Notes: a model not told the origin generated them from the letters alone. Positions 12,701-27,700 are shown, counted from the first letter of the stretch. The stretch is DNA of 64,000 nucleotides from Mytilus californianus (GCF_021869535.1 NW_026262690.1:67387995-67451994); one strand, 5' to 3'. Numbers and translations are program-made.

Positions 12701-15700
12701 TATCTCTGAAACCAAAGCATTTAGAGCAAATCTGACACGGGGGTAAAATTGTTTACCAGGTCAAGATCTATCTGCCCTGAAATTTTCAGATGAATCTGAC
12801 AACCCGTTGTTGGGTTGTTGCCCCTGAATTGGTAATTTTAAGGAAATTTTGCCGTATTTGGTTATTATCTTGAATATTATTATAGACAGAGATAAACTGT
12901 AAACAGCAATAATGTTCAGCAAAGTAAGATCTACAAATAAGTCAACTTGACCTAAATGGTCAGTTGACCCCTAAAGGAGTTATTGCCCTTTATAGTCAAT
13001 TTTTAACCATTTTTCGTAAATTTTTCTAATCTTTTACAAAAATCTTCTCCTCTGAAACTACTAAGACAAATTTAACCAAACTTGTCCACAATCATCATTA
13101 GGGTATCTAGTTTAAAAAATGTGTCCGATGACCCCGCCCGCGAACCAAGATGGCCGACATGGCTAAAAAATAGTACATAGGGTAAAATGCAGTTTTTGGC
13201 TCACATCTCTGAAAACAAAGCATTTAGAGCAAATCTGACCGGATAAAATTGTCCATTAGGTCAAAATCTATCTGCCCTGAAATTTTCAGACCAATCAGGC
13301 AACACGTTGTTGGGTTGCTGCCCCTGAATTGGTAATTTTAAGAAAATTTTGCAGCTTTTGGTTATTATCTTGAATAATATTATAGATAGAGATAAACTGT
13401 AAACAGCAATAATGTACAGCAAAGTAAGATCTACAAATAAGTCATGATGACCAAAATTGTCAATTGACCCCTTAAGGAGTTATTGCCCTTTATAGTCAAT
13501 TTTTTACAATTTTCATAAATTTTGTAAATTTTTGTAAATTTTTACAAAATATTTTCCACTGCAACTCCTGGGCCAAGTTCATTATAGATAGAGATAATTG
13601 TAAGCAGCAAGAATGTCCAATAAAGTAAGATCTACAAACACATCACCATCACCAAAACACAATTTTGTCATGAATCCATCTGTGTCCTTTGTTTAATATG
13701 CACATAGACCAAGGTGAGCTACACAGGCTCTTTAGAGCCTCTAGTTTTTAACAAAATGAAAGTTTTTGCCTTTTTTTTATTGAAGATGTTAGTAACTACA
13801 AGTGTACCTAAGTATTTACCACTTCTTAGACACTGTCCGGTAGAAGGAAGAAAACAATACATAAAAAGTCATGAACAAAAGATTAGTTCAAATCAGTCAT
13901 TGCTTAGCATATGTTATAATCAAAAAACACATTACAAGTTATTTGTTAACTTCTGAGGGGCCCTCTGTGATGGCTTCTGTCACTTTTCTCTAGTTTGTTC
14001 TTGTATTCAGTGCATTGATTTATAGTATTTTAAACTGTAGTTCTGATGTTATTAGCATGCTTACTGATTTTTATGCCCCCACAACTGAAAGTTGGAGGAC
14101 ATTTTGTTTTACCCCTGTCCGTCCATCCTTCCTTCCGTCTGTCCATCCCATTATGGGTATATAGTTATTCCAGATAACTCCTCCTACAGTTTGAATGCTA
14201 GGAAGTTTTCACTTTGCTGGCTGTTTGTACACATAATGAAGGTGTGCATGTGGTCAGGGTTTTGATTTTTTATTAATATTTGCTCTTTTGGGAGATAGTT
14301 GAACTTTGTCATTTTTGGAGTATATACTTGCATAAGAGGTGCATAGTGTTTCTGCATAACTCCTTCTACAGTTTGAATGCTAGGAATTTTTCACTTTGCT
14401 GGCTGATTGTACATATATTGAAGGTGTGCATGTGGTCAGAGTTTTGATTTTTATTGATATTTGCTCTTTTGGGAGATAGTTGAACTTATTTTAAAATAAC
14501 ACTTTGCATCTGCGGGGGCATCATTTGTGTCTCCCAGACATAATAAAATCTCAAAGAAAGTTCTACATTGACTTTGTTATGATACAGTTACTTCAGAGTG
14601 GAGTGAGGGGGCATTTCTTTGTCTTGTCTTCTTTAGTAATTTATTTTGAATTTAATTTTACCTGCAAATGACATGTACACTTTTAATTATTTTGTTTATT
14701 TTTCACAGATTTGCAAAATAAACTGAAAGAATCTGAATGGTATAGAAATCAATCCACCAACCTTCAGAACCATGTGTCAACAAAGTTTTATGAATTAGTA
14801 CCAACATCATGTACTTGCCATTTTGATCTGTCAAAAGTAGATGAAAATATCAAACTGGTCACAGTTTTGGAACTTTCCAATTCAATAAGAGGGGGAAACA
14901 TTAGAAAATTTGCAGTGAAACTTTACAGTGTTACTGATGGTGATCAGGTGAATATTTATGTATGATATCTTTATCTAAGAGCTTTGATTATTTAATTTTT
15001 TCTGGTTCTTTATCCTCAGATTTGGAAAATCAATTGCTCAGGTAATAGTTCCTTAATTTATGTTACCTTGAGCTCCTTCCAAGCTGGTAAAAGCCTTGCG
15101 ATATGGTTCATGTTTGCATGTTTTATCAAAACAGTCATTTTTAACTCTTCCACAGGGGTATATCAGTTTGTGCTTGCATGAGACATTGTAGTTGAATTAA
15201 GCAAACAATGTTTTTGTTTTCATTTATTAACCCATTTGAAAAAATCAATATAAGTTTTATAAAGATGTGGTATGATAACATGATTGCCAATGAGACAACC
15301 CTCCACCACAGCATGTAACAAAATTCTAAGATTTCCCAAAGTGTGGTTATATATTGCAGTAATTAAGATTAATGTTCTCTAAACGGTTTTAGGAAATTAA
15401 GTATTTTTATCTATAGACGTTACGAAAAAATTGTTTTACTTGAAATGTATCACTCATATTATATATAGTGTTTGTTCATGCTTTTCAAATACCTTTTCAG
15501 ACATATTTCTGCATTTGTGAATACCCATGTGCCATAGGGGCAATGAAGGCAATGGAAGATCACCATTTAGCAAAGTTTAATATAGATGACAAGAAGTTAC
15601 AACTAGCAAGATTTTACTATACCATGAACTCTGTGATAAACCATTTTGACATATGTAGAAATAAAGCAAGAGTTGTTCTTTTCAATGGTAATATACAAAA

Positions 15701-18700
15701 ATGTAGTCTTGATATTGATAATAGTAATAATAAATGATAATGATAACTTTTTGCACATCATATAAAAAGGCCTCATGTGTACTATATGTAAATGTAACAG
15801 CAACCCAATTACACAAATAACCAAAAGACATTAAGAGATAGTCCTCAACAATACTCCTGTTTCTTTACAATATGTATAGTTTAAAATCACCCTGAGAAAA
15901 AAAGTTGTGAATAAATTCATCAGGAATGTCAATTAGTTGAAAATTAGTGTGTTTTAAACTAACACAAAACATAAGCCATTCCTCCCAAATAGGAATCACT
16001 TCCTGTCTAGTATTTACCAGTCCTAAAAAGACTCTACAAAATGCAAACATTTTATTCCCAATTACTATTTATGAAACTCTAATGTAGCATACAAAAAATA
16101 AAAATGAAATCATCCATCTTAATTTTTACAGATGAAACTGAGAAAGTGTCTGAAGTTTTAGTGAAAGCAATAAAAGAAGATTTACAATTAACTGAAACAG
16201 TTAGGACAAAGGTTTGTATTACTGTCTAACTTGTTTTCTTCTCTTTTCCCTTAAAAAAAATTGTTCACTTGCTCAGTTTTGACACATAAACATTGATCAG
16301 TTGTATACAAAATTAGGCTGTAGACACAACATTGTGCTTGACACAGTTAAGTATAGGCTAAGTAATAGGCAGGACACAGTAATCGGATTTTATGCACCAA
16401 ATGAAAATAGGATTTTTGTCCCCTTTAGCCCCTAAAAGTATAGGAACTGTAAAAGAAATGCAATAGTCCTTAAAAGCTCATACAATGTGGAACTAAATAA
16501 GGCAATGAGAACAATGTTTCATGGCTGCAGGCTTTTTGTTGTTTCTAGATCTTTGATGTTTTACTCTAATTGGTATAACTAGAGGTTTTTATTTAAAATG
16601 TACAGTATTTATAATTTAAAAACACTCTTATCTATGATTGACCTATACCATCTAGATAGTTTGGATACCTTTAATCATTTTCAGGAGAGCCCAATCAGGC
16701 CTAAGTTGGAAGACTTAGAACCTACACCAGAACTTGAATACCAATATCAGGTCTATATAGCTCATTCTGAAGACAGAGAAGACAAACAGTGTGCTAAAGA
16801 AATTATTGAATACCTGGAACAGAAGGGGATACACAGTATTCTTAAAAATCCTGACAGCCCAAATGACCCAGAGGTGAAGTCTAATACACTAATTAAAGCT
16901 GTGAAAAATTGTAGGTGGTTTATTTTTCTGATGACACAGAATTCAGTTAAGGACAAGATGCTTCAGCTGAGGGTACTGGCTGCACTCCATGATGGTATCC
17001 TCAAAAGAAGGGTTAGGGTAATCCCTGTGGTAGATAGACGTAATGACATCTACATACCTGATGCTCTACAGTGGGTTACTTATGTACCTTGTAATGGACA
17101 AACAAAATCTCATCTTAAAAGTCTTCACAATATCGTCAGTGGTAGGTACCTGTTATTAATCAAAGAAAGATGAAACTTTTCTTTGTTTGGTTTAGTTGGT
17201 TTGTTATGGATGTATAATGCAAACTTTTGTGCAACCGACACATGTTTCTTGAATAAGCTTCATCAGGTCTGCTCGAAATCAAAAGGTCAGGAAACCATAT
17301 AAATAATAAATTTAAGAGCATCAAAACCAAAAAAAAAGCCTTGACCAAAAATTCAATTTTTGATTTTGTTTACTTTCTCAAGCAGAATAAAAAAACAATT
17401 GTGCTGCAGTTCTTACAATCCTATCTGACTTCAGTATTTATTGCATTACTGAAGAAGCCTTTCCACTGATCCTGAAAAAAATATGCATATATCAATTTTA
17501 TATCTGTCCTTCAACTACCCAACTTTACACAGTGTTTATGCTTGCATTTTTGTTTTATAAGTTCAATGAAAAAAAATTTGAAGATCTAGTCTGAATATTG
17601 TTAAGTATTGAAATCAATGTTGCTATGATGGAACAAATTAATCCTGTGATTTCAACTATTGATTTACAAGAGTTCATCCTGAACAATTTTGGTTGGATTT
17701 GGTTCTTTACAGGATATTTTTTGTATTTGACCTGTAAAATTAAAATAGAATTTACAACTTGCAAGACAATTTAATTAACACATTATACTTTAAAAGAAAC
17801 TGACAGATCTGTAAATGATTGGCTCTGTTTTAGGAGAAGACTTTCCTTTGAAAACAGAGATGTTACTTCCTGCTGGAGATGTAGCCAATGGTCTTGCCTG
17901 GGGTTATGTTGTTAATTATCTTAGAGTCATCTTACCAGGTAAGTTTATCAGTATGCTGGAGATGTAGCCAATGGACTTGCCTGAGGTTATGTTGTTAATT
18001 ATCTTAGAGTCATCTTACCAGGTAAGTTTATCAGTATTCTGGAGATGTAGCCAATGGTCTTGCCTGGGGTTATGTTGTAAATTATCTTAGAGTCATCTTA
18101 CCTGGTAAGATCATTAAGTACACTATGCGAGAGAGAGCATAGTTTGTCAGTGTGAGAGACTGTTGTGATGACAGAGGAATATTGAAGCTATTTTCAAGGA
18201 CTTTATCTTATAAGAAAGATTATTTGCAGAGGTATATTTAAGGGGTGGCACAGGGTGCCCAAGGCCCACCCTTTATGGAGCTACATTTATGGTTAATGCA
18301 TAGACTTTTTGCATTGTTCTACTCCAAAGGTTGCCTAGTTTGTCCCCCCCCCCCCCCCACCCCCAAACACACACACACTTTCAAAATCCTGGATTTGCAT
18401 CTGATTTGATACATAATTTTGGTCTATTGTTCAAATGATATATGAAGAAAATCATTGATTTTTCAGTTTTGCATATGCATAAAAGGAGTGGAAACTTTTA
18501 CATAGAAGATTAAACAAATTTCTGATTTCAGATATTTGGTCTGTGTGTAATTTAAAATTTTGATTTTATTAAGGGTTAAAATAGAAGAAAACCCTCCTAA
18601 ATAGTAAGCAAAAAAGAATGAGTACTAAGGACCTTTTTTTTTTAGATTAAATGATTAATCTCTATAGAATTATATGAATTACTGATAAGTATATGCAAAG

Positions 18701-21700
18701 TATTGATTGTAAAATCTAATTATTGTTTTGGATTTTCATGAAAATTATAAGATTGAAATAGGGGGAGGGGTCAATGGGTCCAAAAGTTTATGCTTTCTCA
18801 TACTTTTCAGAAATTTTTACTGCAAGGCTATACCTCTTTTATATAAAGCCTTAGCTCTCCCTTTTTGAAAATTTTGAAAATCCTGTATCTTCCACTAACT
18901 GTCTCTCACATGTTATCTTGACCTTGACATCATATCATATTATGATTTTTTGGCAAGTGGACTTGTAAATGGGTATTTCAACATAAGGCAGTGTGTTATG
19001 TACCATTATCACCAACAACTGGTGTCTCTTGTTATATCTTATTGCTAAGAAGATTTGATGTTGATGTCTTTTTGTGGATTTTTTGTGTTGGATTGTTGTT
19101 TCATTAACATATACCACACATTTTGTTTGTGTTTCCTGCTTACGAGGACTTTTTTCTGTTGGTAGCACTTTCCCACCTTCTTTCCCTTTATCTAATTTCA
19201 TGTTTTAATGTCTATTACAGCAATTAAAAACAATTAAGGAATTGATTTAGTCAGGCCCCATACATAAACCTGGAATATGTCGATCAAGCTATTATTTAAG
19301 TAATTTGACATGCAAATTCAAATTAGTTCCATTAGAGAAACTTGAACATAAATATTTTCAGATAAGAGATTTTTTGAGGATTTTGAGTTTTTTCTTCTTT
19401 TTACAGATGCTTTGAAAAACATTGAACAGTCATTTGAGAAAAAGAATATCAGCAATTATAAATGTCCTGAAACTCTGTTTATAATTATACCAAAGAGTTG
19501 TGATGCCAGAGGAGTGATGAAAGACAAAAATGACAGAATAACTAACTTTACAACTACTCCTGATATTCATCCTTTTGGTGGAAGCAGACCCTTTTCTTGT
19601 CAAATATATAAAATTACTGATCGGCCGGTAAGTCTGTTTTCATTATAACTCTTGTTCATACTTTAAATACTGGGAAGATGATATTGTAAGAGAAACAGAA
19701 TGCGACCAGTGGGCAGGGTAGAATATAATGATATGATAACTGATTATTAAATGATTGTATATATATAGAATTATGAACATCGTTTGAATGTCAACTATAT
19801 AACCAATTGGAAGCACTGAATCAGTAATTATGGCATAGAAAACTTATCTTGATTGAGGTCTACCACAGATTACCAGATTTGTTTTTTGTGTCCAGAGACA
19901 AATTCAGGGAGGGGGGACATAAAATTATATGGTTAATGCTTCCCATTCCTATGCTTCCCATTCCTAACATTGCCCCACTTCTTTGTAAATCCTGAATCTG
20001 CTTCTGGTAACTGTATCAATAAGTCTATCATGCCAAAAATATATTGAAATACAATTCTTGAAAAACATGATTCCTTGATAGATAATATTATGAAAAAAGC
20101 AGGGTTTCAAATTAAGTTTTTTTTTATAATATTCCATTTTATGAAATGAAGTTCAGGGGATGTATAGGAATCACTGTGTCCCTCTGTCTGTCTGTGTCAA
20201 TTGTGTCTAACATAGAACTTTTGAATGCCATGGAGATTATTATTGATACTTGGTATTGGTGATTCCCACCATTAAATGTCTGCCTGCAAGGTTAAGGTCA
20301 AAAGCTTAGTTTGGTTTTACATCCCTACTTTCAAATATACAAAGTTGTGTCAAACAGAATATTTTAATGCCTTGAAGATATTATTGATGCTTAAAATTAA
20401 GGTTGACCACAACCAGAGAGTGTTTGGGAATAAGGTTGGGATGGTTGTCGGCAAGGTTATGATCAGTACTCAGGCAAAGTTGACATTTGATGGATTTGGC
20501 TAATTTTTGGTCATATATATCTGTTTGACTGATTCGGGTCTAATATATATCCTTGGCTTTCAAATATTCAGCTTTGATCATTCCTGATGAAGATAAAGCC
20601 AGAAAAGGGCTTCAGTCACATGAAATTTGTAAAGTGTTGTTTGCATTTTTATACGACCGCAAAAAAATTTTGTGTTCGTATATTGGTATGACGTTGGCGT
20701 CGTCGTCGTATTGTCGTCCGAAGACACATTGGTATTCGCACTCTAACTTTAGTTAAAGTGAATGGATCTTTATGAAATTTTATCATAAGGTTCAATACCA
20801 CAAATGGAAGGTTGGGATTGAGTTTGGGGGTTATGGTACCAACAGTTAAGGAATTAGGGGCCAAAAAGGGGCCAAAAATAAGCATTTTTGTAACTTCCAG
20901 ACATAGCTTGTGTGTTAGTTTATGGATCTCTCTGACATTGTACCACAGGGTTCCATATCACAAAGGGAATGCTGGGATTGATTTTGGGGGTAATTGCCTC
21001 AAAATTTTGGGAATTGGGGGCCAAAAAAAGGGGAAAAAAACAAGCATTTTTCTAGTTTCATGACAATAACTTGTGTATAAGTGTATAGATCTTTCTGAAA
21101 TTGTACTACAAGGTTCCATATCACAAAGGAAAAGCTTGAATTTAGTTTGGGGGTAATTGCCCAAAACGTTTAGGAATAAGCGCCAAAAAGGGGCCAAAAA
21201 TAAGCATTTTTCTAGTTTCCAGACAATAACTTGTGTTCAAATGTATGGATCTCTCTGATATTGTACTGCAAGGTACCATACTACAAAGGGAAGGCTGGGA
21301 TTGATTTTGGGGGTAATTGCCTCAAAATTTAAGGAATTAGGGGCCAAAAAGGGGCAAAAATCAAGCATTTTTCTAGTTTCAGGACAATAACTTGTGTGTA
21401 AGTGTATAGATCTTTCTGAAATTGTACTACAAGGTTCCATATTACAAAGGAAAAGCTTGAATTGAGTTTGGGGGTAATTGCCCAAAACGTTTAGGAATTA
21501 GGGGCCAAAAAGGGGCCAAAAATAAGCATTTTTCTAGTTTCCAGACAATAACTTGTGTTCAAATGTATGGATCTCTCTGAAATTGTACTGCAAGGTACCA
21601 TACTACAAAGGGAAGGCTGGGATTGATTTTGGGGGTAATTGCCTCAAAATTTAAGGAATTAGGGGCCAAAAAGGGGCAAAAATCAAGCATTTTTCTAGTT

Positions 21701-24700
21701 TCAGGACAATAACTTGTGTGTAAGTGTATGGATCTTTATGAAATTGTACTACAAGGTTCCATATTACAAAGGGAATGCTGGGATTTATTTTGTGGGTAAT
21801 TGCCTCAAAATTTTAGGAATTATGGACCAAAAAAGGGGCAAAAAACAAGCATTTTTCTAGTTTCATGACAATAACTTGTGTGTAAGTGTATGGATCTTTC
21901 TGAAATTGTACTACAAGGTTCCATATCACAAAGGGAAAGCTGGAATTGAGTTTGGGGGTAATTGCCCAAAACGTTTAGGAATAAGGGGCCAAAAAAGGGG
22001 CCAAAAATAAGCATTTTTCTAGTTTCCAGACAATAACGTGTGTTCAAGTGTATGGATCTTTATGAAATTGTACTACAAGGTTCCATATCACAAAGGGAAT
22101 GCTGGGATTGATTTTGGGGGTAATTGCCTCAAAATTTTAGGAATTAGGGGCCAAAAAAGGGGCAAAAAACAAGCATTTTTCTAGTTTCATGACAATAACT
22201 TGTGTGTAAGTGTATGGATCTTTCTGAAATTGTACTACAAGGTTCCAATCACAAAGGGAAAGTTGGAATTGAGTTTGGGGGTAATTGCCCAAAACGTTTA
22301 GGAATAAGGGGCCAAAAAGGGGCCAAAAATAAGCATTTTTCTAGTTTCCAGACAATAATGTGTGTTCAAGTGTATGGATCTCTCTGAAATTGTACTACAA
22401 GGTACCATACCACAAAAGGAAGGCTGGGATTGATTTTGGGGGTAATTGCCTCACAATTTTAGGAATTAGGGGCCAAAAAGGGGCAAAAAAACAAGCATTT
22501 TTCTAGTTTTCAGAAAATAACTTGTGTTCAAGTGTATGGATCTCTCTGAAATTGTACTGCAAGGTACCATACCATAAAGGGAAGGCTTAGATTGAGTTTG
22601 GGGGTGATGAATCATAAGGGGGTTCAAAAAATTTGTGGGGAGGGATTTTTTTTCCCCTTTTATTTTCTTTAAAATTTTCCATTTTAAATTGATTATTTCT
22701 GATTTATATGTAAAAGCAAATATAATGATATGGTTTGAATAGGTCAATTAATAATTTTTAAGTTCTTAGACCACATTCATTCTGTGTCAGAAACCTATGC
22801 TGTGTCAAATATTTAATCACAATCCAAATTCAGTGTGTATCAAGCTTGAATGTTGTGTCCATACTTGCCCCAACTGTTCAGGGTTCGACCTCTGCGGTCG
22901 TATCAAGCTGCGCCCAGCGGAGCATTTTATTTACAAATGATATGCTTTCATATATTTTTTTCCCTCTTATTTTCTTTTGCCATTTTCTCAGTGTTGGTAT
23001 ACACATGTTTGAATATATAAATATTTTATTCTATATTACAGGACAAATATTTTATTGGACAATACGCTGCACCTATTACATGTTTACAAGAGATGAAAGA
23101 ATGGAGGATTGCTGGTGTTACTGCCGACACAATTTTATCGGAAGCATACAGTTTTTATGAGATTGTTAAGAATCTTATGGAGTCAGCTGATCCTCAAAAA
23201 TCCAAATGTTGTGAATTTATTTATTTTGATGGTGAGTTTTCCCTTGCATTTGATACATGTTTATCAGTAAGATTGATTTGCACAATTGAAAAATTAAGAA
23301 ATTCAATGTTGTGCAGTCTTATCGTCTTTATGAATGACATCTTGATCATCTAAACGTCCTAATATTATTATTCACACCATTTCTTAGATTGTTCATTGAA
23401 TTGTAGCTTTAATTAACGGGTATATATTTTGAGGATACAAACTTAAAATGCTGGTGAAATTTAAAAAAAATTCAGAAATGAAATAAAAGAAATTGTTTTT
23501 ACATTCAATACAAAAGATAGGCTGATCCATTTAACACTGGTTTGATGGTGGTTTCCTGATTTTTGGAAACTTAAGTCTGGACCTAAAAGTATAATATAAA
23601 AACTACTTTTATTCAAACAGCAATTGAATATATTGAATATTTTAATATCCCACCATTTCTAATTTGCCAGGTTATACAGTGCTATTCATGTCAATCATTT
23701 GGTTTTTGGAAAGATTGGAACTTGTTCTAAATCTCTCCTAAGGCATCGGCCTCCCTAACAACAAGTAGCACAGGTTAGCTACTTAATCTACAAAATATAT
23801 ACACACTGAAATATAGTTCCCTATAATTCTCAAGTCTGTTTACATATGCACATATAAACTTTGAAAAATTTGGGTATATTTTTTGAGCAGTTGATTCAAG
23901 AATGTATGTCTTTAAGGTGTGTTGATGTGCAGGCTATTTTTGTTATTTTTATTAGGTAATTAGAGTAATGATACAATATCAGTATGATTGACAACTGTCA
24001 TGATCACCAAACAATCAGAGACAAGGTGGGGCCTTAATTACAATGCCCCACCTCCTCAAATGCCAACCACATTACTAATCAACCTCAATCTTACATAATT
24101 ATACATGCAGACCCTTCATTATACATCTCAATACACAAAGTTTTGACCTCATTATTTAATACACAAATGTATATATTCATTGTTAAAGACCCTACATCAA
24201 CTGTCAAGATGAAGAACAGGAATAAAAGCCCTGTTCATTGATAATTTTTTATGTTTTCTATGTATTCTGTGCGATTTTGTCCCATGTACATTTACTCCAT
24301 ATCCTTTCATTTTCTATTGATTCAAGAGTTTGTCTCTAGTGCTGTGTGGAGGCAGTAGAACGTTTCCCCGTGCTTGAGGTGTATGCTCTTATAATATTTA
24401 CAGTTATGGTGTGCTTGTTCATGTGAGAATTTATCATATTAATACACCGTCAAAATTTCATGTTTGGTTAAATTTCTTCAAAATACTGGTCTGGTCATCT
24501 GTTTTGTATATTGCCCTTTCATACTATTTTTAAACTGGTAGGTTTTCTTACATATATTTCGATGTGCCCTGTGCTAGCTGTCTATCATTTGTTGTTTAGT
24601 TGTATATGTATTGTCTATCATTTGTTGTTTCGAAGTTATTGGTCTTTTGTTGGGCAATGTATGACAAATATATGTTTAAAAACCTCGCCTGTAATTATAA

Positions 24701-27700
24701 ATTATGTATTTCAATGACTGCTCCCGACATGTGTAACTTTAAGGCATATTTTAGCAGCGATCGATGTCCTTGTAAAATTACTGCACTTTTCTTGTATTCC
24801 TGGTGCTTTCGACTGGAGAACCGTCGTACACAAGCATCGCACAAGTTGGCACTCCGAGGCGGGTGGGGAGCAAGAAGGTGAACTGTGGTTTATTTTTATC
24901 AATAGTACCGCTTAAGTCGACACTTATGTAACGGTTTATTTTTTCCTCTGTGATATTTTATCCTGGGGATAATTTGTCACAGACATTTTTTTCGAGACAT
25001 GGTATTTCACAGGTAGATTTTTTCCAGAGGAGTGAAATTCTATCTGTCTTATGCGGATAGTATTTACCAGTATATATTTTCTGTTCCATATTTCACAGAA
25101 CCTTGTGAAATAGAGTCCAACTGTCTACTATGTAAGGTACTCACAATCAATATATACCTGACCATAATTATAAATGTTTCACCAAGGTAGAACATATTTC
25201 CATAATTTATCAATCAAAGGGAGGTAATTATGAGCCATTTATATTTTACAGATATTATATTCCAGAGACCAGAATCTATTTCTTAGTGAAATTTTTCCTG
25301 TATTCTTAATTTTTTATATTAATTTATATAAAAAGATGACTTAAAACATGATTTAAAAAAAAAAAAAAAAATTCTACTTACTTTTTTATTTGTACTGAGA
25401 TCTGAAAACAACTCACTTTTACCTGTATTTCACTTACCTTATTTTATATATTAAATTGATCGTGATATTATTTCACAATTAAGATCTGTGAAATTACTTC
25501 TTGTTTTGTTTCATATGTTTCATGATATTTGTCTTTTAAAAGAATGATATTTACTTTAATATTTCAGGATATTATTTTCAATTATAATCTCTGAAATTAT
25601 TTCCCATTATAACACATTTATTTGGTTTTTTATTTACTAATTAAGCTTATATTCAAATACACTATTATTAGTACATAGTATTTGCAAAGATTAAGTTTTT
25701 TTATTAACTATTCACTAGATAGAATTTCACGGCAATGGATAATATATCACAGTGAAATATTTTCCTCCGGATAAAAAAATAACAACAACTTCTGTAACAT
25801 TTTTTCCCCCAGATGATATTTCATCCGGATAAAATTTTACTTTACACTAGGGGCCGTCTTGACCTTGTTGTAGGGTATGAATGATTCGTTCATAGTTGAA
25901 GACCCTACATCAACTGTCAAGATGAAGAACAGGAATAAAAGCCCTGTTCATTGATAATTTTCTATGTTTTCTATGTATTCTGTACGATTTTGTCCCATGT
26001 ACATTTACTCCATATCCTTTCAATTTCTATATATTACTGTAAATTCAGAAATTATTGCGATGTTTTTATCATTGCGAAAAATGCGACAGGGTTGTTATCG
26101 CAATAATTTAAACTCGCATTTTGAAATTTTTTATTTGAATTAAACAGGATTTTTCTCAATATCGCAAAAATTAAAATCGCATTTTAGTCTAAAATGACAA
26201 AATCGCAATAATAAATGCACGCAATAATTTCTGAATTTACAGTAGATGTTTGATATATAGAAATGATAGATTTATTTGTTGCCTATTACTTTTGATATAC
26301 ACTACATAAGTGATTTTGTAAATTGTGTCTGAAAGATAAATGATTAATAAAGGATTAACAAGATCTGTTTTCTAAAGAAAAAAGACAAAGTATGAAATAT
26401 AAATATAAATATATAAAAGGAATTCAAGTAAGGCCTATAAATTACTTGATAAATCTGCAAAAATCATCTGTAATTAATCAATAATTTAGTTTAGTACACT
26501 TATCAGCGATTGGCTTGAAACAGCTAGTAATAAAATTTTAAAACTCTTACTGTGTATTAAGTATTATTTGTTGGATACCAATTTTCGTGGAATTCATTGG
26601 TACAGGTGAACTACGAAATTAAATGTTCAACAAATAACAAATTTTCTATAGGCTTGTAAACAGACTTCGGCAAAACCACGAAATTAAAAATCCGCGAACA
26701 TGAAAGTTTCCATGAATCCACGAAAGTTGGTACCCATGAAAGTAAATTAATCCACAGTAATTAGAACAAACCAATTTTCTTTTTAGTGTATTCCCCATCA
26801 AATGTCTGTTATCAATTTTAGTCATTTGAATATAAAGAAGTGTATATATATTTTTACAATCAAGAAAGAATCCCTATTTTAATAAAATAAGTTTTTTAAT
26901 TTATTTATGTTGAATTAGTACATTTTCAATGCCCTTTTCTGGAAGATAATTAAATTATAAATTGATTAAAAAACACTCTACAACTTGTCATATAATCATG
27001 ATAATTGTTTTCAAAATCAATAAGCAATTCTCAGAGGAGACCTTAGGAGAAAAATAGTATACCTATGTTTCAACTTACAAAAATCCCAAAACAACCTTTT
27101 TAGATTAATTTTTTGACACAATAAAGTTATTAGCTTCAAGTCTATCTATCTGTTAGTCCTATGTCTTACAAGGATAATTGATAAACTTTATTAGAAGAAT
27201 CTTTGTTTTGTAATTTCATTTGTTACAAAAGATAAAATGTAAAAGGTGAAACATGTAACAGGGAACATTATTCGGTTAAGATATAAACTGCAATGTAAAC
27301 AAAATTGTTGTGCAAATTAAGGGACCCACTATCATTGATTCACATTTAGCTCATTTTATCTACTGAAAAATTGCTTATCCTTCTAAGAACCTGCAGTTAA
27401 TGCAATTGTCAGCAATAGCGCTTTATTAATGTTCTTTTTTGTCCATACCATACCTAAATATGATTTGAAATTATTCAAACTACTCTTCCAATCTTTTCAT
27501 GAGTGATTTCAATCACTTTGATTCTGTCATTTCATCGTTCAACCTATCTGTCTTTCTTACATTTTTCTTGTTGGGACTATTGTTTTGTAATGCATGATGT
27601 TATAGCAGCTTTTAGTTAAAATCAAGGATTTAAGTTAAATATAACATACAAAATTCTTATATTAATAAGATTTAAATGTTTAACTTCATTTTGTTAATTC

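Noticed and set aside
17955..18117. Two extra STING2 exons after exon 8
   Set aside because: They are tandem copies of the exon 8 end without proper acceptors. The second has an in-frame stop and the 83-base period breaks the frame.
22846..23160. 104-codon plus-strand frame overlapping gene A exon 10
   Set aside because: It combines the 3' module of a repeat element with the wrong frame of exon 10. The STING frame at 23042-23231 explains the interval.
24600..24902. Overlapping frames on both strands in intron 10
   Set aside because: Overlapping open frames in both directions without a family match, within a segment flanked by direct repeats. Chance frames are more likely.
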